Assembly: GCA_947034885.2 (NCBI GenBank)
Contig: OX344753.2
Coordinates: 10,106,001-10,170,000, forward strand
Origin: Thuidium tamariscinum
Lineage: Eukaryota; Streptophyta; Bryopsida; Hypnales; Thuidiaceae
Direction of reading: 5' to 3'
DNA: 64,000 nt
The notes beneath the pieces were generated by a model. That model made no database searches. It was not told the origin of the DNA and was given only the letters and a program-made list of their open reading frames with translations. Made by a program: the position numbers and the translations under genes. Positions 12,771 through 25,120 of the stretch are shown one piece after another (position 1 is the first letter of the stretch; each line of letters opens with the position of its first letter).

Positions 12771-15700
12771 CTAATTGTGCTTCTTCTTCTTCTTGTTGTA
12801 TTTCGATCTGCTTCCCGGTTTGCAGCGCAGCTTGTCGAGGTGGTGGTCGCAGAGCTGGTACCCAGTTTTGGCAAGCAAAGGGCAAGTCCATCCTTTGCCA
12901 TCAGTTCGATTGCATTGATTCCCGAGCTCTTCGACATTGTCCTGCTTTAGGTACTTCAATCTTTTCGGTCGTCCACTTCGTCCAGAAGGTTTGCGCTCCT
13001 TATGTTGTGAGGATGCTCCTATAGTGGCAGTACCACCACTCTCGTTCGCCGTTCTTTCAAACTCAACTTCCTCGTTCCTCTTCTCATTGTCTGTCATCGC
13101 CAGTGAAGAAGAGGAAACAGGAAGTCTGCTTGCTTCTGGTCTTTGCGAAGAATCTGAACCGGCTGCCTCCTCTAAAGGGTCACCTTCCTCTTCAATCATG
13201 GCACTGCAGAGCGCAAATTTCCCTTCCCCGAGTTCCATGAAATAGGGCGAGCTGTGCAGCAGTTTCTTAACATGCCGTCGGGAGCAGCATTCCGGGTCTT
13301 CAAAGCCAGGTAATTCTTCTTGCATTATTTTGGACATGGCTTCCCCTGCTGTCAGCCCTTCCCGACCCGCTTCGTGATAAACTGTGTACAACGAAAACAT
13401 TGGGCTTCTCCTTGGTTGCTTGGCAGGGTGGTCCGCTGGCAGAGGAGCTTCGGTAGTTGTTTGTGCCGGCGATGGGAGGCGCCTTCTGTTTTTACTATCT
13501 GCACAGCAGGAGACACAGCCAATTCATCAGGTGCCATCATATAGCTTACACTCAGACCTCTTGAATATAACCTTGTCGAAATGACATTTAGGAATACCTT
13601 GCACACTGCCATCGCCACATATTCAAACGATCTCAAAGTGGGATTCTTAGGACCCCCAGAAGTAATATTGATGAGGTCTGACTCTGCTCTGTCCTGGGGT
13701 GTCACATTTGAACATGACTCCTGACCTAATTGAACTCCTCCTGATCGAGATATTCTTGCACTTCATGGAGTTCAATAACAACCCAAATGTAATGGTGGCA
13801 TAGCCAAAACAGCAATAATAGATAGTGGGATAAACAACGGGAAGGCCTAAGCAGGTCTTAATTGCAGACAACAGAATATGATAGTGATTGTTTCTCTATG
13901 ATTTGAAAGGTAAGGTGATTTTTCCCATTTATTCGTACCAGTATCATCGGTAACTCTTCTCTCCTTGCTAAACCTGTGGAAACAACAAAGACCAACAAAC
14001 GTGGAATGGCATGAGTTAGACGACAGAGTAACACCCAGAACACTTCGACGGTTCGATCCCGCTGCCGCAGATTGTTAAGCGGAAATTGCAAGTGCACCCG
14101 AATCATGCTGCGATCTGTTTAGCGGATCTAGGAGCCACTAACAGGGCGAAGCATTGTTCACAGGATGTCGGCAACAAACTTGAATCTAGCATGACATTTG
14201 CTACGAACTGAAATGAAACACTACATGAAAATCCACATCAAGAAAGGGGAATTGCAGATACCATGGTTCCATGCTTTCTGTAGAGGATTTCATCGTTTGG
14301 AGACCCGACGGAGATGGCTCAAGCTCCAGTTGTGCAACCGCCAGATTCTGTACAACACCACCAAATCCTTTAGCAAATCAGCATAAGATGAGAAATCATT
14401 ATCAAAATCCCTCGTAATACCCCGATTGCCGGAACTCTAATTGTGACTTAATCATGGACTTACGCTCGTGTGAGGATGTCAGATCAGAAGTCACATAAAG
14501 CATTAGCCCAGTTTCATTGACATGGTGGTCTCTGTCAAGAGTCTCTAAGGCTAGCTGCAAATATTACTGGAGATTTATCGATCATCAATGCAATCGAAGG
14601 TCCTAATAATTAGAACTCTCATGAAGCTGAAAGCCTAGACCAGGCTGCTTACAGCAAGCGAGCTTAATATATATATATTCTATCCCTAGTCTACTAAGCA
14701 CATAATCCAGGCTTCCAGACCAGTGAAATATTCTTGATCTCCAACTCGAGTAATACGTTGACATGACCTAATGTCACATGCACTTGTATTGCATAAACAT
14801 GTCTGAGTTTCAGAACGACTGAAAAGTAGAAAATCTCAATTCTAACAGCGTCTTTTTCCAAAACTCTAAAATCTCGAAAACAGATACAACGTATAAATAT
14901 ACATGCACGAATCTTATGTAAGCCCAATTCGAGCAATGACCTGATTTGACATCCTAACTCTTGAACCATGAATATTTTAAATTATGAAGACGGTACATCC
15001 TCTACACAACAAACCTTGTATTGATTCTGAATCACTTATCAAAAAAACTTTCAACACTCGTAACATGTCCCTTTCATTTTGCTAACAGATATCCACAAAC
15101 AGCAATCAACTAGACTGATAGAAGGAACAATGCTCCAATTGTGCATAATGCTTAGGTTAAGAGGTTTTCTGAAATTTCCATAATCCCTAAATCGATGCAT
15201 TTTGCAAATGCTCTCAGAATTCTCAAGAAATCGCCCAGAATTTTCTCATGCATCCAAAGCTAATCTTGACCATTTCTTAATAAATCATCTCATACATCCT
15301 GATTAAGACAGCGTCAAATAAGAGCACGAAGTGAGAGGGTCAATACTATTACCGATACTGGTCGTCGCACCGTGTTGCTTTCATCGCATTCCTCAACGGG
15401 ACTAGGCGAGGGCGAGCTCTTCTGATTCCGACCCTCCAATGTTCCATCGCCGCCTCTGTCTGTATCTCAAGTCATCAGAAATGAATCACACACTACATTC
15501 CTTCATCAGCACCAAAAAATAAGAAAAAGAAAACTTCACTTCGCCAAATCTCGCATACAGCACCGTGTCGGAAATCTGCACTCTAATGGACACAAAAACG
15601 ATAGGGAAGACCAAAAGAAATAAATCGTGCAATCGATTTCCTATAGTTGCATCGCGAAAAAAGGGCAAAAAAACTATGATTCGCCACGCCGAATCACACA

Positions 15701-16454
15701 AACAGCCCGATGCCGGCAATCAAAAGAAAAGTTGAAAACAAACAGAGTGCACGAAAGCGATGAACTCACCATATCCAGCTCGCGGGTTGCCACGCCTCTT
15801 CACATGAAATTCGGGTGCCAAATTCTCTCGGCTGTCGTTCTCAGAGCCGGATTCAAATTCCTCTGAAAATCCCATTTTACTTTTCCCCCGCTCCTCTCTT
15901 CTCGCCATGGCGGGGTGACTCGCCTGCCCCAGGCGCAAAGACGTGTCAAGCTCCTCGAAGGACGAAGATTGCGACGCCATTGAACTCCCGCCTGCTAATC
16001 TTTCAACATGACGGTCATCAATCTGCACCGCGTGCGCCACGCTGCTGTCGCGTGGCTGATCTGCCAACTCTTCTGCTGGAAAGCACTTCTCTCTCGCTAA
16101 CGAGTTCACGAATTCATCCAGATTCATGTACGATTCCGATGGGTTGAATGTTCCTCTGCCACTTTGCCATAAATCCACGACTAACGTTGGTGATGGACGA
16201 GAAGTCGAACCACCAATTCCTGCTCTCTCGTGAATCCCAGCGCCGGCTGAGATTCCTGTCCCTCCGCGAGATCCTTCTTCACCCGTATTCCTCACCGTGT
16301 CGCGTTCTACTTCATTTGCAGTTGCATCACAATCTTGCTCTATTTGCAAGCTCGATGCCTCAAGCTGCTCCTGATGACTGCCAACAACGCCGCCAGGGCG
16401 TTGTGCGCCGGAGGATTCGCCAGTTCTCGCATTGCCGCGCTTGCGAATGCGCAT
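12771..16454 (-). CDS. WRC-domain nuclear protein with a HARE-HTH-like winged helix (5 exons)
   Basis: My model joins exons 15770-16454, 15353-15459, 14262-14347, 13939-13973 and 12771-13498. All have GT/AG borders and compatible phases and give 546 residues. The first ATG begins MRIRKRGNARTG, a start I associate with plant WRC proteins. Residues about 1-330 are acidic or Ser-rich and probably disordered. Residues about 338-405 (SLYTVYHEAGREGLTAGEAM to ELGEGKFALCSAM) look like a HARE-HTH-type winged helix. The WRC zinc-binding motif CX9CX10CX2H uses C500, C510, C521 and H524, followed by a Lys-rich tail that could be a nuclear signal. WRC domains bind DNA in growth-regulating factors, but no QLQ domain is seen here, so this is not a GRF. 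A role in transcription or chromatin is inferred. Exon 4 is only 35 nt and needs transcript proof. Confidence 0.8.
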
Positions 16455-17300
16455 TCTTTCTCGATCTTCAATGAACGTCGGACTGAACGTCGGGTTCAAT
16501 GCACACTGAAAATTCAATCGCGGCCTGTGTCCTGAAATTCTTCTCTCCTGCAACCCAATCAAGTAGACATTCACTGAACTCGTGAGATACGATCCTCCGA
16601 TCGATTTTCACCACGACTAGATAACATTTCAATCAAACTGACTGCCTCATTCTGTATCTCTTTAACTCGGAATCGCCGGCCAACTCACTTACTGCAGTCA
16701 CAATTCTCACCGATCTGCAACAATATTTTCATCTCGGAATGCGCAACGGAAACCCCAAAAAACTTCTTAACTCATCATCAAACGTCCGAAACCCAATTTC
16801 ACAGACCAGTTCAATCGAATCCAAAGACGGAAGTTCAAGGACCTCTCGCCTTTGAATGCGATTGCGTGCACTTCACTCAATCTCAACCACCTGAATACTG
16901 TGACCCTTCACTCAACCTCAAATCACCTCAATACTGTGACAATACTCATAGGAAAAAAATTCCCCCATCGAGTGGGTTCAGGAACTTCACGTACTCAAAC
17001 AGATTTCGAAGTGATCAATTTCAAACAGGTTGCTACGATCGCACTTCCCACCAAAATTCCCACCCCGTCCCGTCCCCGATTTCAAGAATCTCTACCCAAT
17101 CACTTCACTCACTGCAGTCAGTCGATCTCAAGGAGGTAGCTTTCCGCAACCCAATCAATATAGATGCCACCTCCCCATTTGAATGCTTGCACCTCCGGCC
17201 TACAACAACGTACTTCCTCCTCAAGCTGGGAGTGAAGATCGAGATTGAATACCAAAACGAAGTAAAGTTCGGTACTTTTCTTCAACTGAATTCCCTCCTG
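16455..17300. promoter_or_regulatory. Probable promoter and 5' leader of the WRC gene
   Basis: Balanced-composition sequence directly upstream of the WRC start codon. It includes a 34-35-bp tandem pair at 16,871-16,940 (each copy ends in CAATACTGTGAC or GAATACTGTGAC). No TATA box stands out. Confidence 0.35.
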
Positions 17301-18260
17301 CAGTCGATTGAAACGTCACTTACCGGCTAGCTCGAGTGCAAAAACACCAAGTGGCGGTGCCACTTGGCGAGGAGGTCTTGCACTTTTACCGAAGGCCTGC
17401 ATGAATCTTGCGCAAGCAAATTCAGCGAGTCCTGCAGGTAGCCTTCAGCAGCTCCTTCGATCCCAAGAATCAACCAAGTCCAGCGTTGCATTAAACGCAC
17501 ACTTGTAGTTCAGTGGTGATGATTTGTTGGATGCTGGGCTTCGGGAGGTTGATTGGTCGTTGGCGGCGGTGAGGCGGCAAAGGGAAGCTGCCAGGCACAA
17601 CAGATGTCGGAGTCCTCCCCGCCGACCTGCTCTGTCACCAATTCACCATAGCCAGCCAGGAAGCCTCTCCAGGCAAGTGCCCCAAAATGTCCCAAAATTA
17701 CAAAAAAGGCCCGAAATGAAGATAAAAAAAGGCTACCAACCTGACCCAATTTGTCAGGCTGCAGGAATACGTCTGCGATGTACGCCATCTGGAGGCCTGT
17801 CCGCACTTGCAGCGGCTCATGCAAAAAACTTAGTGATATCTCTCTGAGCCGAAGGAGTCGCCTGAAAAGAGCATGCATGGCCCACTTGGCAAATTTTCTA
17901 ACATTCTCAGTGAATCTCTCCCCGTCCCGACCTCTGCTTCGGCTCCATCAGTGGAGTGGGCCGTAAGCTTCAGGAAGACACTTGGGAAGGGGCGACGGGA
18001 GGGGGAGGGCGGGGAGGGCGTTTTGACCGACAGAAGGTGCCGGGAATGTTCCCTCCTCCTGGGGAGTCACGTGGCTGCCCGTCACTTGCGCAGTATCTAC
18101 GGGACCCTGGAGGGGGCCAGCAGAATGACGTTTACTCACGCGGGGGCTTCTTTAGTTTGGTGGCGCTCTGGCAGCGTCTCAGCAGTGGTCCCAATTGGGA
18201 CATGCATTGGAAGTCAGATGCACATGGTGGAATGGCGTTTTCGCACATGCTTTGAATTGG
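17300..18260. other. GC-rich island with coding-like frames on both strands, unresolved
   Basis: This block is much richer in G and C than its surroundings. On the minus strand, a frame ending at about 17,747 reads LFRRLLRLREISLSF and later VRTGLQMAYIADVF, and stops at a good donor (CAG|GTTGGT). On the plus strand, a frame to about 18,255 contains PSLAQYLRDPGGGQQ and GGFFSLVALWQRL. Neither matches a family I can name, and I could not build a full model. It may be a decayed gene, the first exon of a poorly conserved one, or a promoter CpG-type island shared with the WRC gene. Confidence 0.3.
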
Positions 18261-18502
18261 GGCACATTGGTGCTTATTGGATGGTACAATTACAATTACA
18301 CACAACTAATTTCGATTTCATCAAATTATCAATAAATGAAAGGTTTAAAAAGATTCAAGTAATAAGGTGGGTACACATAACATTCAGTAGCAAGAAGAGA
18401 CTCTGCCTTTTCTACCAAGCAGACAGAGTCATCCACAAATTTCAAGCTGAAACTCTGACATGTTGCTGCTTTGCCTTGCTACTGAATAAAAGTTACTGAT
18501 TT

Positions 18503-18564
18503 GGTGTGGAATATCCCACACCATTTCATCCTTTTGGATGGAATGATGTGGGATATTCCACACC
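18503..18564. repeat. Near-perfect 29-bp inverted repeat (short hairpin)
   Basis: Two 29-bp arms match at 27 positions around a 4-nt TTTT loop. Each arm begins with an inner palindrome, GGTGTGGAATATCCCACACC on the left, so the structure is nested. It could be a very small MITE, a terminator-like hairpin or a small-RNA precursor. It is not part of a recognised gene. Confidence 0.7.
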
Positions 18565-18610
18565 ATTCCCTCCTCGGGAAGGCAGCCCTGCAGAGTGCTA
18601 CTGAATGTTA

Positions 18611-18876
18611 TGCACCCAAAAGCGCCCTGTTCCTAAAAGCGCCATATATAGTGGAAATACATTTCGGAAATCAGTCATGTTCACAAACTGTAGATGGTGT
18701 TTTCAGAAACAAACTTTGACTGTTAATAACTTTTGCATATGGTATCCAAATCCTACGTTCTTTAGTGCGTTGGAACATGCTTTCACTTGTCAACAAGACT
18801 ACATAAAAATTTGAACTAATTAATAATAGGAACTAGGCTCAGTATGAATAAGTGGCGCTTTGGGGGGGTACCTACC
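18611..18876 (+). mobile_element. PIF/Harbinger-like MITE, copy 1
   Basis: About 266 bp, homologous along its whole length to the element at 43,415-43,686 in the opposite orientation. Shared internal landmarks include TGACTGTTAATAACTTTTGC and GTATCCAAATCCT. The terminal repeat is based on GGTACACCCAAAA, eroded here at the left end. TTA occurs at both flanks (18,608-18,610 and 18,877-18,879), fitting the TWA duplication of PIF/Harbinger elements. It has no coding capacity. Confidence 0.65.
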
Positions 18877-18879
18877 TTA

Positions 18880-21800
18880 CTTCAGTGAGAGGAATGAGAC
18901 TTTATTTGGTAAAAAATGTTATCTAGAAGCATTGTATTCATCATCCTCGATATGGACTTCGAGCATTTAGGCATAAGAGGTTTTTTCGAAGTATTCAGAG
19001 ACTATTTTAGCCTTGTTCCCTATTCTATGAACCAGCCACTACTGGTCAGAATAAATAATAATTTAATAATAATAATAAATTTTTTATTTCATAAAATATT
19101 ATTATCTGATGTCGTAGTCTCTGTGCCACATCAAATTAGCTGTTGGGACAGTTTTCACCAAGTTCCCATGGTCCGGGAACTCACAGTCTCCCAACATGGT
19201 AAAAAACCCTCTTATGGGTTATTCCATTGTTGCATTAACCCTCAAAAGATGTGGGGGTCACTGTGAAATTCATCATTTTTAAAACCTTGGGAATCATTAG
19301 TAATCAAATATTCAAAAAACTCATTTGAAGTCAAAGAACTATAAAAGATCTCCACTTTCCATTCCTATAACCAGGGATGAATGATTGTATCATTGTCCTA
19401 CATGGAAGAATTCCTTGTCATTCATCGGACCATTCTGGTTGCGTCCTTACAAAATTAAGCTCAACTATCTTCAATCATGTTGTTATGCATATAGATTATT
19501 ATATTCAAAATCAACAAACATGAAAAATTAATTATTTAATATTTTTAAAATATCTTCTTAAATTATTTTTTTCTAAACATTCTGAAGTTTTTTGGAAAAA
19601 AAATTAATTTTTTTTTCAAAATTCAAAAATTCAGACCAGTAGGGGGCTGGTTTGCAACAATGGGAACTGTTTCTTGGAACAGCCCTGAAACAATCTTCTT
19701 TGGGGCCATAAATCCTCTTATGCACAAAAAGAACTATTTATACTTCTTGGATAATTTTATAAGTTTGGGAATTTTTTTAATTTGGACATCTTCAAGATTA
19801 GAAGATGGTACCCCTTAACCTATAAAAGCCCATTGTCTCCCCCAGGGACAATTTGGAGTTCGGGCAAGTTTCAATGACCTCAATTTAATAGTGAAACTTT
19901 TTAAAACTTTCTTCTAAGATAAGAAAATTGATCACCCATGTGGAAATATAATTTTTATCTCAATTTGTGCCCAGGAGAAAAAATGATACCACAAAAAGTC
20001 AAAATTTCAGCTCTATAATAGAAAATTAAATCCACAAAAAAACAAAAATAAAATTACTATTATTTTTTTATCTTGTAGATTATATTTTGAGTGTTTTTTT
20101 TACACCAAAATTACCTTGGGCCTTCAGGGGTTAAAAGTGTCAAACCATATATAGTAGTATTAATCTTTTGAATGAAAATGAGATGGGTTAAGGGCAAAAC
20201 ACCCATTCCCGCACTTGTTCCTTGCAGTGAATTGTAGATTCACCGAAATGTGTTAGTAGAGTTCCCTTAATGTATTTTCCATATGTGTGATTGTAATTTG
20301 CTGATACAATTGAAGGACATATAAGAAAATCTAGTTCACTGAGTATTGATTTTCATAGGGTTCAGTTTTGGGGGCACCTATAGGACGGTTCCACAAGTCT
20401 AGGGAGCCAACACTTTGGAAATTTATAGAAATTACATACTATATCCGAAAAATCTATTTTTTTTTTAATATTCATGATTTTCATTCACTAGTACTAGAAA
20501 AATATCATTTTTAGAAAATGCTGCCTCCAAGTATGCTGAATTCCTTATTTAGATGGTTTTGGGTGTTTCCACTGTATGAGTATCTCAACTTACAAAATGT
20601 TCTAGAAATCCCCAAATGAAAAGGGCAAGCTTCAATCTATTTTTGTACATTAAAAAAAAGGTTTGTGAAGGAAATATTCTTAGCCACATGCCTGATTGTT
20701 AAAGTAGTCATAAAGAGTATTCGCTTTTTCTTTTACCGTCAAAAGAGAATTGCACTTGATTGGCTGAGGCTGACAAGTTGCACAAGGTCAGTCGGTCAGT
20801 GGATGGATTCAGTTATGGAAGATGTAAGTTAAAGAACTGAAAAAGCCAGCCAGGTTAGTTGTTGATTTCTGCCAAGCATTTTTTGCCACGTGGGATTCTA
20901 AGTGGGTGCACTGGCTTCTTCTTTTTTAAGTTACTGGTAGATTTTCTTTTTTGCCAACAGTCTAGGTGGATTTGAAGTTTGACAGGGCGAGGAAAACAAT
21001 ATTTGTTGGGGAGGTGGGGTCCATCCCCATCAATACAAATATCTGCTGTTGTGACATGGGCCGGGTTTGTTGCATTAGAGGAGAGTTGAGGCCATTGGAA
21101 GACTGTGGGTCCTAGGCTGTGGGAACGCAACTTTTGCCATGTGAACAGGAATCCTATGTGGTCGAGAGAATGTCATGTCATTAAAATTTATTTATTTCTG
21201 AATTAAAAAAACAGGACTTTATTTTCATATTTTAAGACCCAATTTTTCTTATGGTAAATATTGGCCTGACAACAGCTAGTAGCTGCGAAAACAGTTTCGG
21301 GAATAGCCTGAAAATAGCCCTTTGGAGGCCTCAACTCTCATCTAATGCAAGAAACACTTTGGCTCAAAATGGCATATAAGCTATAATATTGTGATTTTTG
21401 GAACATTTTTTAAAATGATATAAAGTATAGATAATTTACAAAGCAATGTACATAGTATGTGAGTGAAAATTCCAATCTAGAAAAATTTATCCCTAAAAGT
21501 TATGGTCACTCAAAGTATGATGAAAGATACAAAAAAGTAGATACATTGGTATTTGATTTTAGAAAAGAGTTAATTTTTTTTTTTAAAATTAAAAAAAAAA
21601 TCAAACTTGAAGATGCTTCTTTACAACCATAAACTGTTTGCGTCTTCAAGAAAAAGAAATTGTATTTTCTGCTCACGCACAAAGGTAGTGTACTTTGAGA
21701 AGTTGTGGAAGGTGAATACTTTGATATTTTTAGGAAAATTTCTTCATAAGCTTGTGCAACTATAGTTGAAGTTTTTGTAATTTATATCCTAATTTTCACC

Positions 21801-23325
21801 TACAAATTTGCATTTCCAGTTGGAAATGGTACTAAAAGTCCTAAAATTGGTCATGGTAGATATTCAATCAAGTGCAACTTAGAAATTGGAAATTAATTTT
21901 TAAGAATTGGAAAAAATCACTCATCTCTACAACTACCACATGTACTTTCATTTCAAATTATTGTGGAAAACAAATATACTATGCAAAAGCTATGAACAAA
22001 TAATCACTTATTGAAGGCTAAGGGGACACAAAAAAAACACAAGTGTTTCTTGCAATATATATGACCCCACATTGCTATGAAAGTAGACCAATATTGTAGA
22101 GCATTTTACTGAGAATGTGGTTCTCTACTAGAAGTATTGTGGCTTTATTCTATCTAAAATAAACCCTCATCCATTTGTTGACTATAGCAATTGAAGATGC
22201 CAAAATCTAACACACCATTTATAAATGGAGTCTCAAAAGAGCTCTACTCTTTCAATGGAATACAATCAATTGATGCATTCTATTTCAAAGAATCCTTTCA
22301 GTTTTTTTAAATGCTAAAGGAAAATGTCAAAACTACCTATGGAAATGGTGACATTTAGATCTAATCCTTTAAATGGTACTAAATGGGTTTTTTTAGATTA
22401 AAAAAGAATTACGTCGTCATTGTTGTTTGCTACTTGGTAGTGTTTTATAAAAACAATAGGGCCTTCTTTAGGAGATTCTTGTGTCTTCTATAGGTAAATG
22501 TGTATGTCTATGAGTTGTAGCTTTTATTATATGTATCATGGGTGGTTCTATAACACATATGGCACATATATAACGAAGGAATCATAATCAAGAAATACTA
22601 GATTGAAAAGAGTATACATTTTTGTTACATTGAAGGTTTGAAGGTTATAAAAATCAAGGAGGATTGGAACCATTACTTTGTAAACTACACATCTTTTTTG
22701 TCAAGCATTTGCTATAATAATAGCTAATATAGAAGCTTCTTGCTTATAGCACAACATCCTAAGGCTATTTGATCATAAACCTAATTGTCAAGAAAAGTTA
22801 AAATCATCCACAATAGCCCTATTTTCTTCCTAATGTATTTGTTTCAACATGGGACAATTTTTGGCATGCTATAGGGTGGCTTCAACCCCATTAGTAGCGA
22901 TTTGTCACAATCCAATAGACTTTGAATCCTAGGAGTGTAAGGAGACTTCAAACCCTAGGAGCATGGATTGTGACTTACAACTAAGATGCCATAGATCCTA
23001 TACATTTGATTAGCAACAAAGTTTTTTTGTTTTTGTTTTTTCCTCCAAAACCAATTGACAATAGTTGGTTTTTTACTTAGAGGTGGTTAGGGTAGGATGT
23101 TTGCATTATCAATTAAATGAGATAGTATTTTGAAAGTCATTGCTAAATTATTCAATTGCATTGGATTTAATAATCCATTTTTAAATTTTTGGAAGATTTA
23201 GATTATCTAAAGGACATAATTGTGATACAAGAAATCAATCCAAAACAATATAAGCAGTGATTTCTAAAAGGATATTAAAAACATCATTGAAATCAACATT
23301 ATAGTGGCATCAACATAGTCATATT
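18880..23325. other. AT-rich spacer, nothing recognised
   Basis: No gene found. A short higher-GC patch at about 20,840-21,150 has a 91-codon minus-strand frame without recognisable motifs. A CACTAGTACTAGAAAAA motif at about 20,485 looks like a CACTA end but has no partner. Confidence 0.4.
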
Positions 23326-23327
23326 AG

Positions 23328-23870
23328 AACATTTTACTTATACAATTTGAATGCTAAAATTTGATCCTATAATTGTTGTCCTTCATTTCATATTATCTAG
23401 ATTGATTCTAATATTATATTTTTTCACACCAAACTAGGATGGCAAAATTGCAATGGAATGTCTTTCCTATTTTGACCTATTCCAAGGGAGGAAATCAATG
23501 TGGTATTCCATCTAGTTTTTGTAGTGCAAAATCTTCTTACATTTTGAGTTCCTTCACTCCTATAGACAGAGTGGACTTTTACAAAAATGAAATTAAAATG
23601 TTATACTTATACAATTTTAATCTTAAAATTTGTCCCTATAATTATTGTCTTAAATTATGCATTATATAGATTGATTCCAATGCTATAGTATAGTTTTCAA
23701 ACTAAATAGAAATGGAAAAATTGTTATGGAGTCTCTCTCCTATCTTGAATCATTGTAGTGGGAGAAAATAGTTCTAGCAGTTCATCTTCTTGTAGTATGA
23801 ACTTCTTTCATTGAATGAATCTCTTGCTTCTGTACAAGAAGTGAACTCTTACAAAAATGAAGAAGTCTTT
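23328..23870. repeat. Tandem duplication, ~270-bp unit, two diverged copies
   Basis: Copy 1 (about 23,328-23,596) and copy 2 (about 23,597-23,870) share, in order, ACTTATACAATTT, AAAATTTGTCCCTATAATT or its variant, TAGATTGATTC, CTCCTATCTTGA or its variant, and CTCTTACAAAAATGAA. Many substitutions and small indels separate them, so the duplication is old. No coding content. Confidence 0.65.
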
Positions 23871-25120
23871 GCCTTGGTTTGTAGGACACAATCCAAAACT
23901 ACATGCTCTAAATTGTGGAAGAAAGCATTAGGCTTTTGTTCCTTTTGTTGACTCTGTCCTTTGAACACAAACTATGGCATCAATTCTCCCAATAAATTCG
24001 TTTTTTGGATTTGATTTTTCAAATCCTATCTACAATGGCATTGACATTGTACAATGTGGTCATGATTTGGTCAAGAGGGTGGGTAGGTTCTAATTAGGCT
24101 CCAATGGGGGGCATGACCACTTTTTACAATTTATAATATTTTCCTTGTTTATCATTGATTCAATGTCTATTAGTTTAATTTCCATACTATCCACTATCAA
24201 TAAACTAGTATTTTATTGTTTACCTATGATAGTTATACCATTTTTGTTTCAAAAACAACAAGGAAAAGGAAGGGTGACAAGATGATTTTACTTATTGAAG
24301 CTTGAACACTTTATGCTAATATAGCTACATATTGCATTGTAGGTTGGGATGATGAGCCCTTGGACCCAACTTTGGACTCCAAAAATTGACCAAGTGATTA
24401 GACCTTGTAGTCCAGCTAAGGTAGTTGATCCCTTTCTAATCAACTTCCCATTTCCAAAGTCTAGAGTGTTCAATATTCAAGCATAGGAAGTGGGTGTAAT
24501 GGGCCCATTACAATGCATTATGAGTCATTGATTTTCTTTGCATTTCCTCACTAATCTATAATTGGAATTAGAAATACATATATGTCAAAAATAGGTTTCA
24601 AAGAATCTTAACAAAAAAAATCAAAGTAATTTTGTTTTTGGGTAGAAAAATTTGGAAAAATTCCAAATCCGTCTTAATTCTATTTCCGCATAGTGGAAAA
24701 ATTTCCCTCCCACCAAACTCAACCAAGAACTATGCTAATGTAGAGGTATCCATTCCCGACTAGGGACCCATATGCAACCTATAGACTGCAATTATTTCCA
24801 ATTGAAGCTTGGAATGCATTTTTTTTCCATTTCAAGGTTGGGCCCAATAAAATCATGACACGTGTCCCAAATTAGTGAGTAAGAAAGTAGGAAGTAATGG
24901 GCATGAAAGTACTTAGTTTATGATTGAAATTGAAAGAGTTTAGACATTGGCTATTAGTTTGGACAACTTTTTGGCTTCCAAAAATCACAATAATTTCAAT
25001 TTTGAGAAGAAAAATTTGAAAAATGTTTCCTATCTTCCTATTGAGTAAAAATTTCACTTACCTCATATCACTTACAATCTCCCTAAAAATCGCCTAAACA
25101 ATCGACTGCAGGTACATCTA
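23871..25120. other. Spacer, nothing recognised
   Basis: No gene or transposon end is visible. Short frames show no familiar motif. Confidence 0.4.

Noticed and set aside
12719-13245. Several 90-100-codon frames on the plus strand
   Set aside because: They overlap the last exon of the WRC gene in antisense. The minus-strand zinc motif and winged helix explain the open reading.
15345-15459. Alternative acceptor four bases downstream for exon 2 of the WRC gene
   Set aside because: It would leave the exon out of phase with exon 3. The upstream acceptor (ATACAG|ACAG) keeps all five exons in frame.
20485-20520. CACTAGTACTAGAAAAA as the end of another CACTA element
   Set aside because: No inverted partner or 3-bp duplication was found nearby, and one motif alone is not enough.
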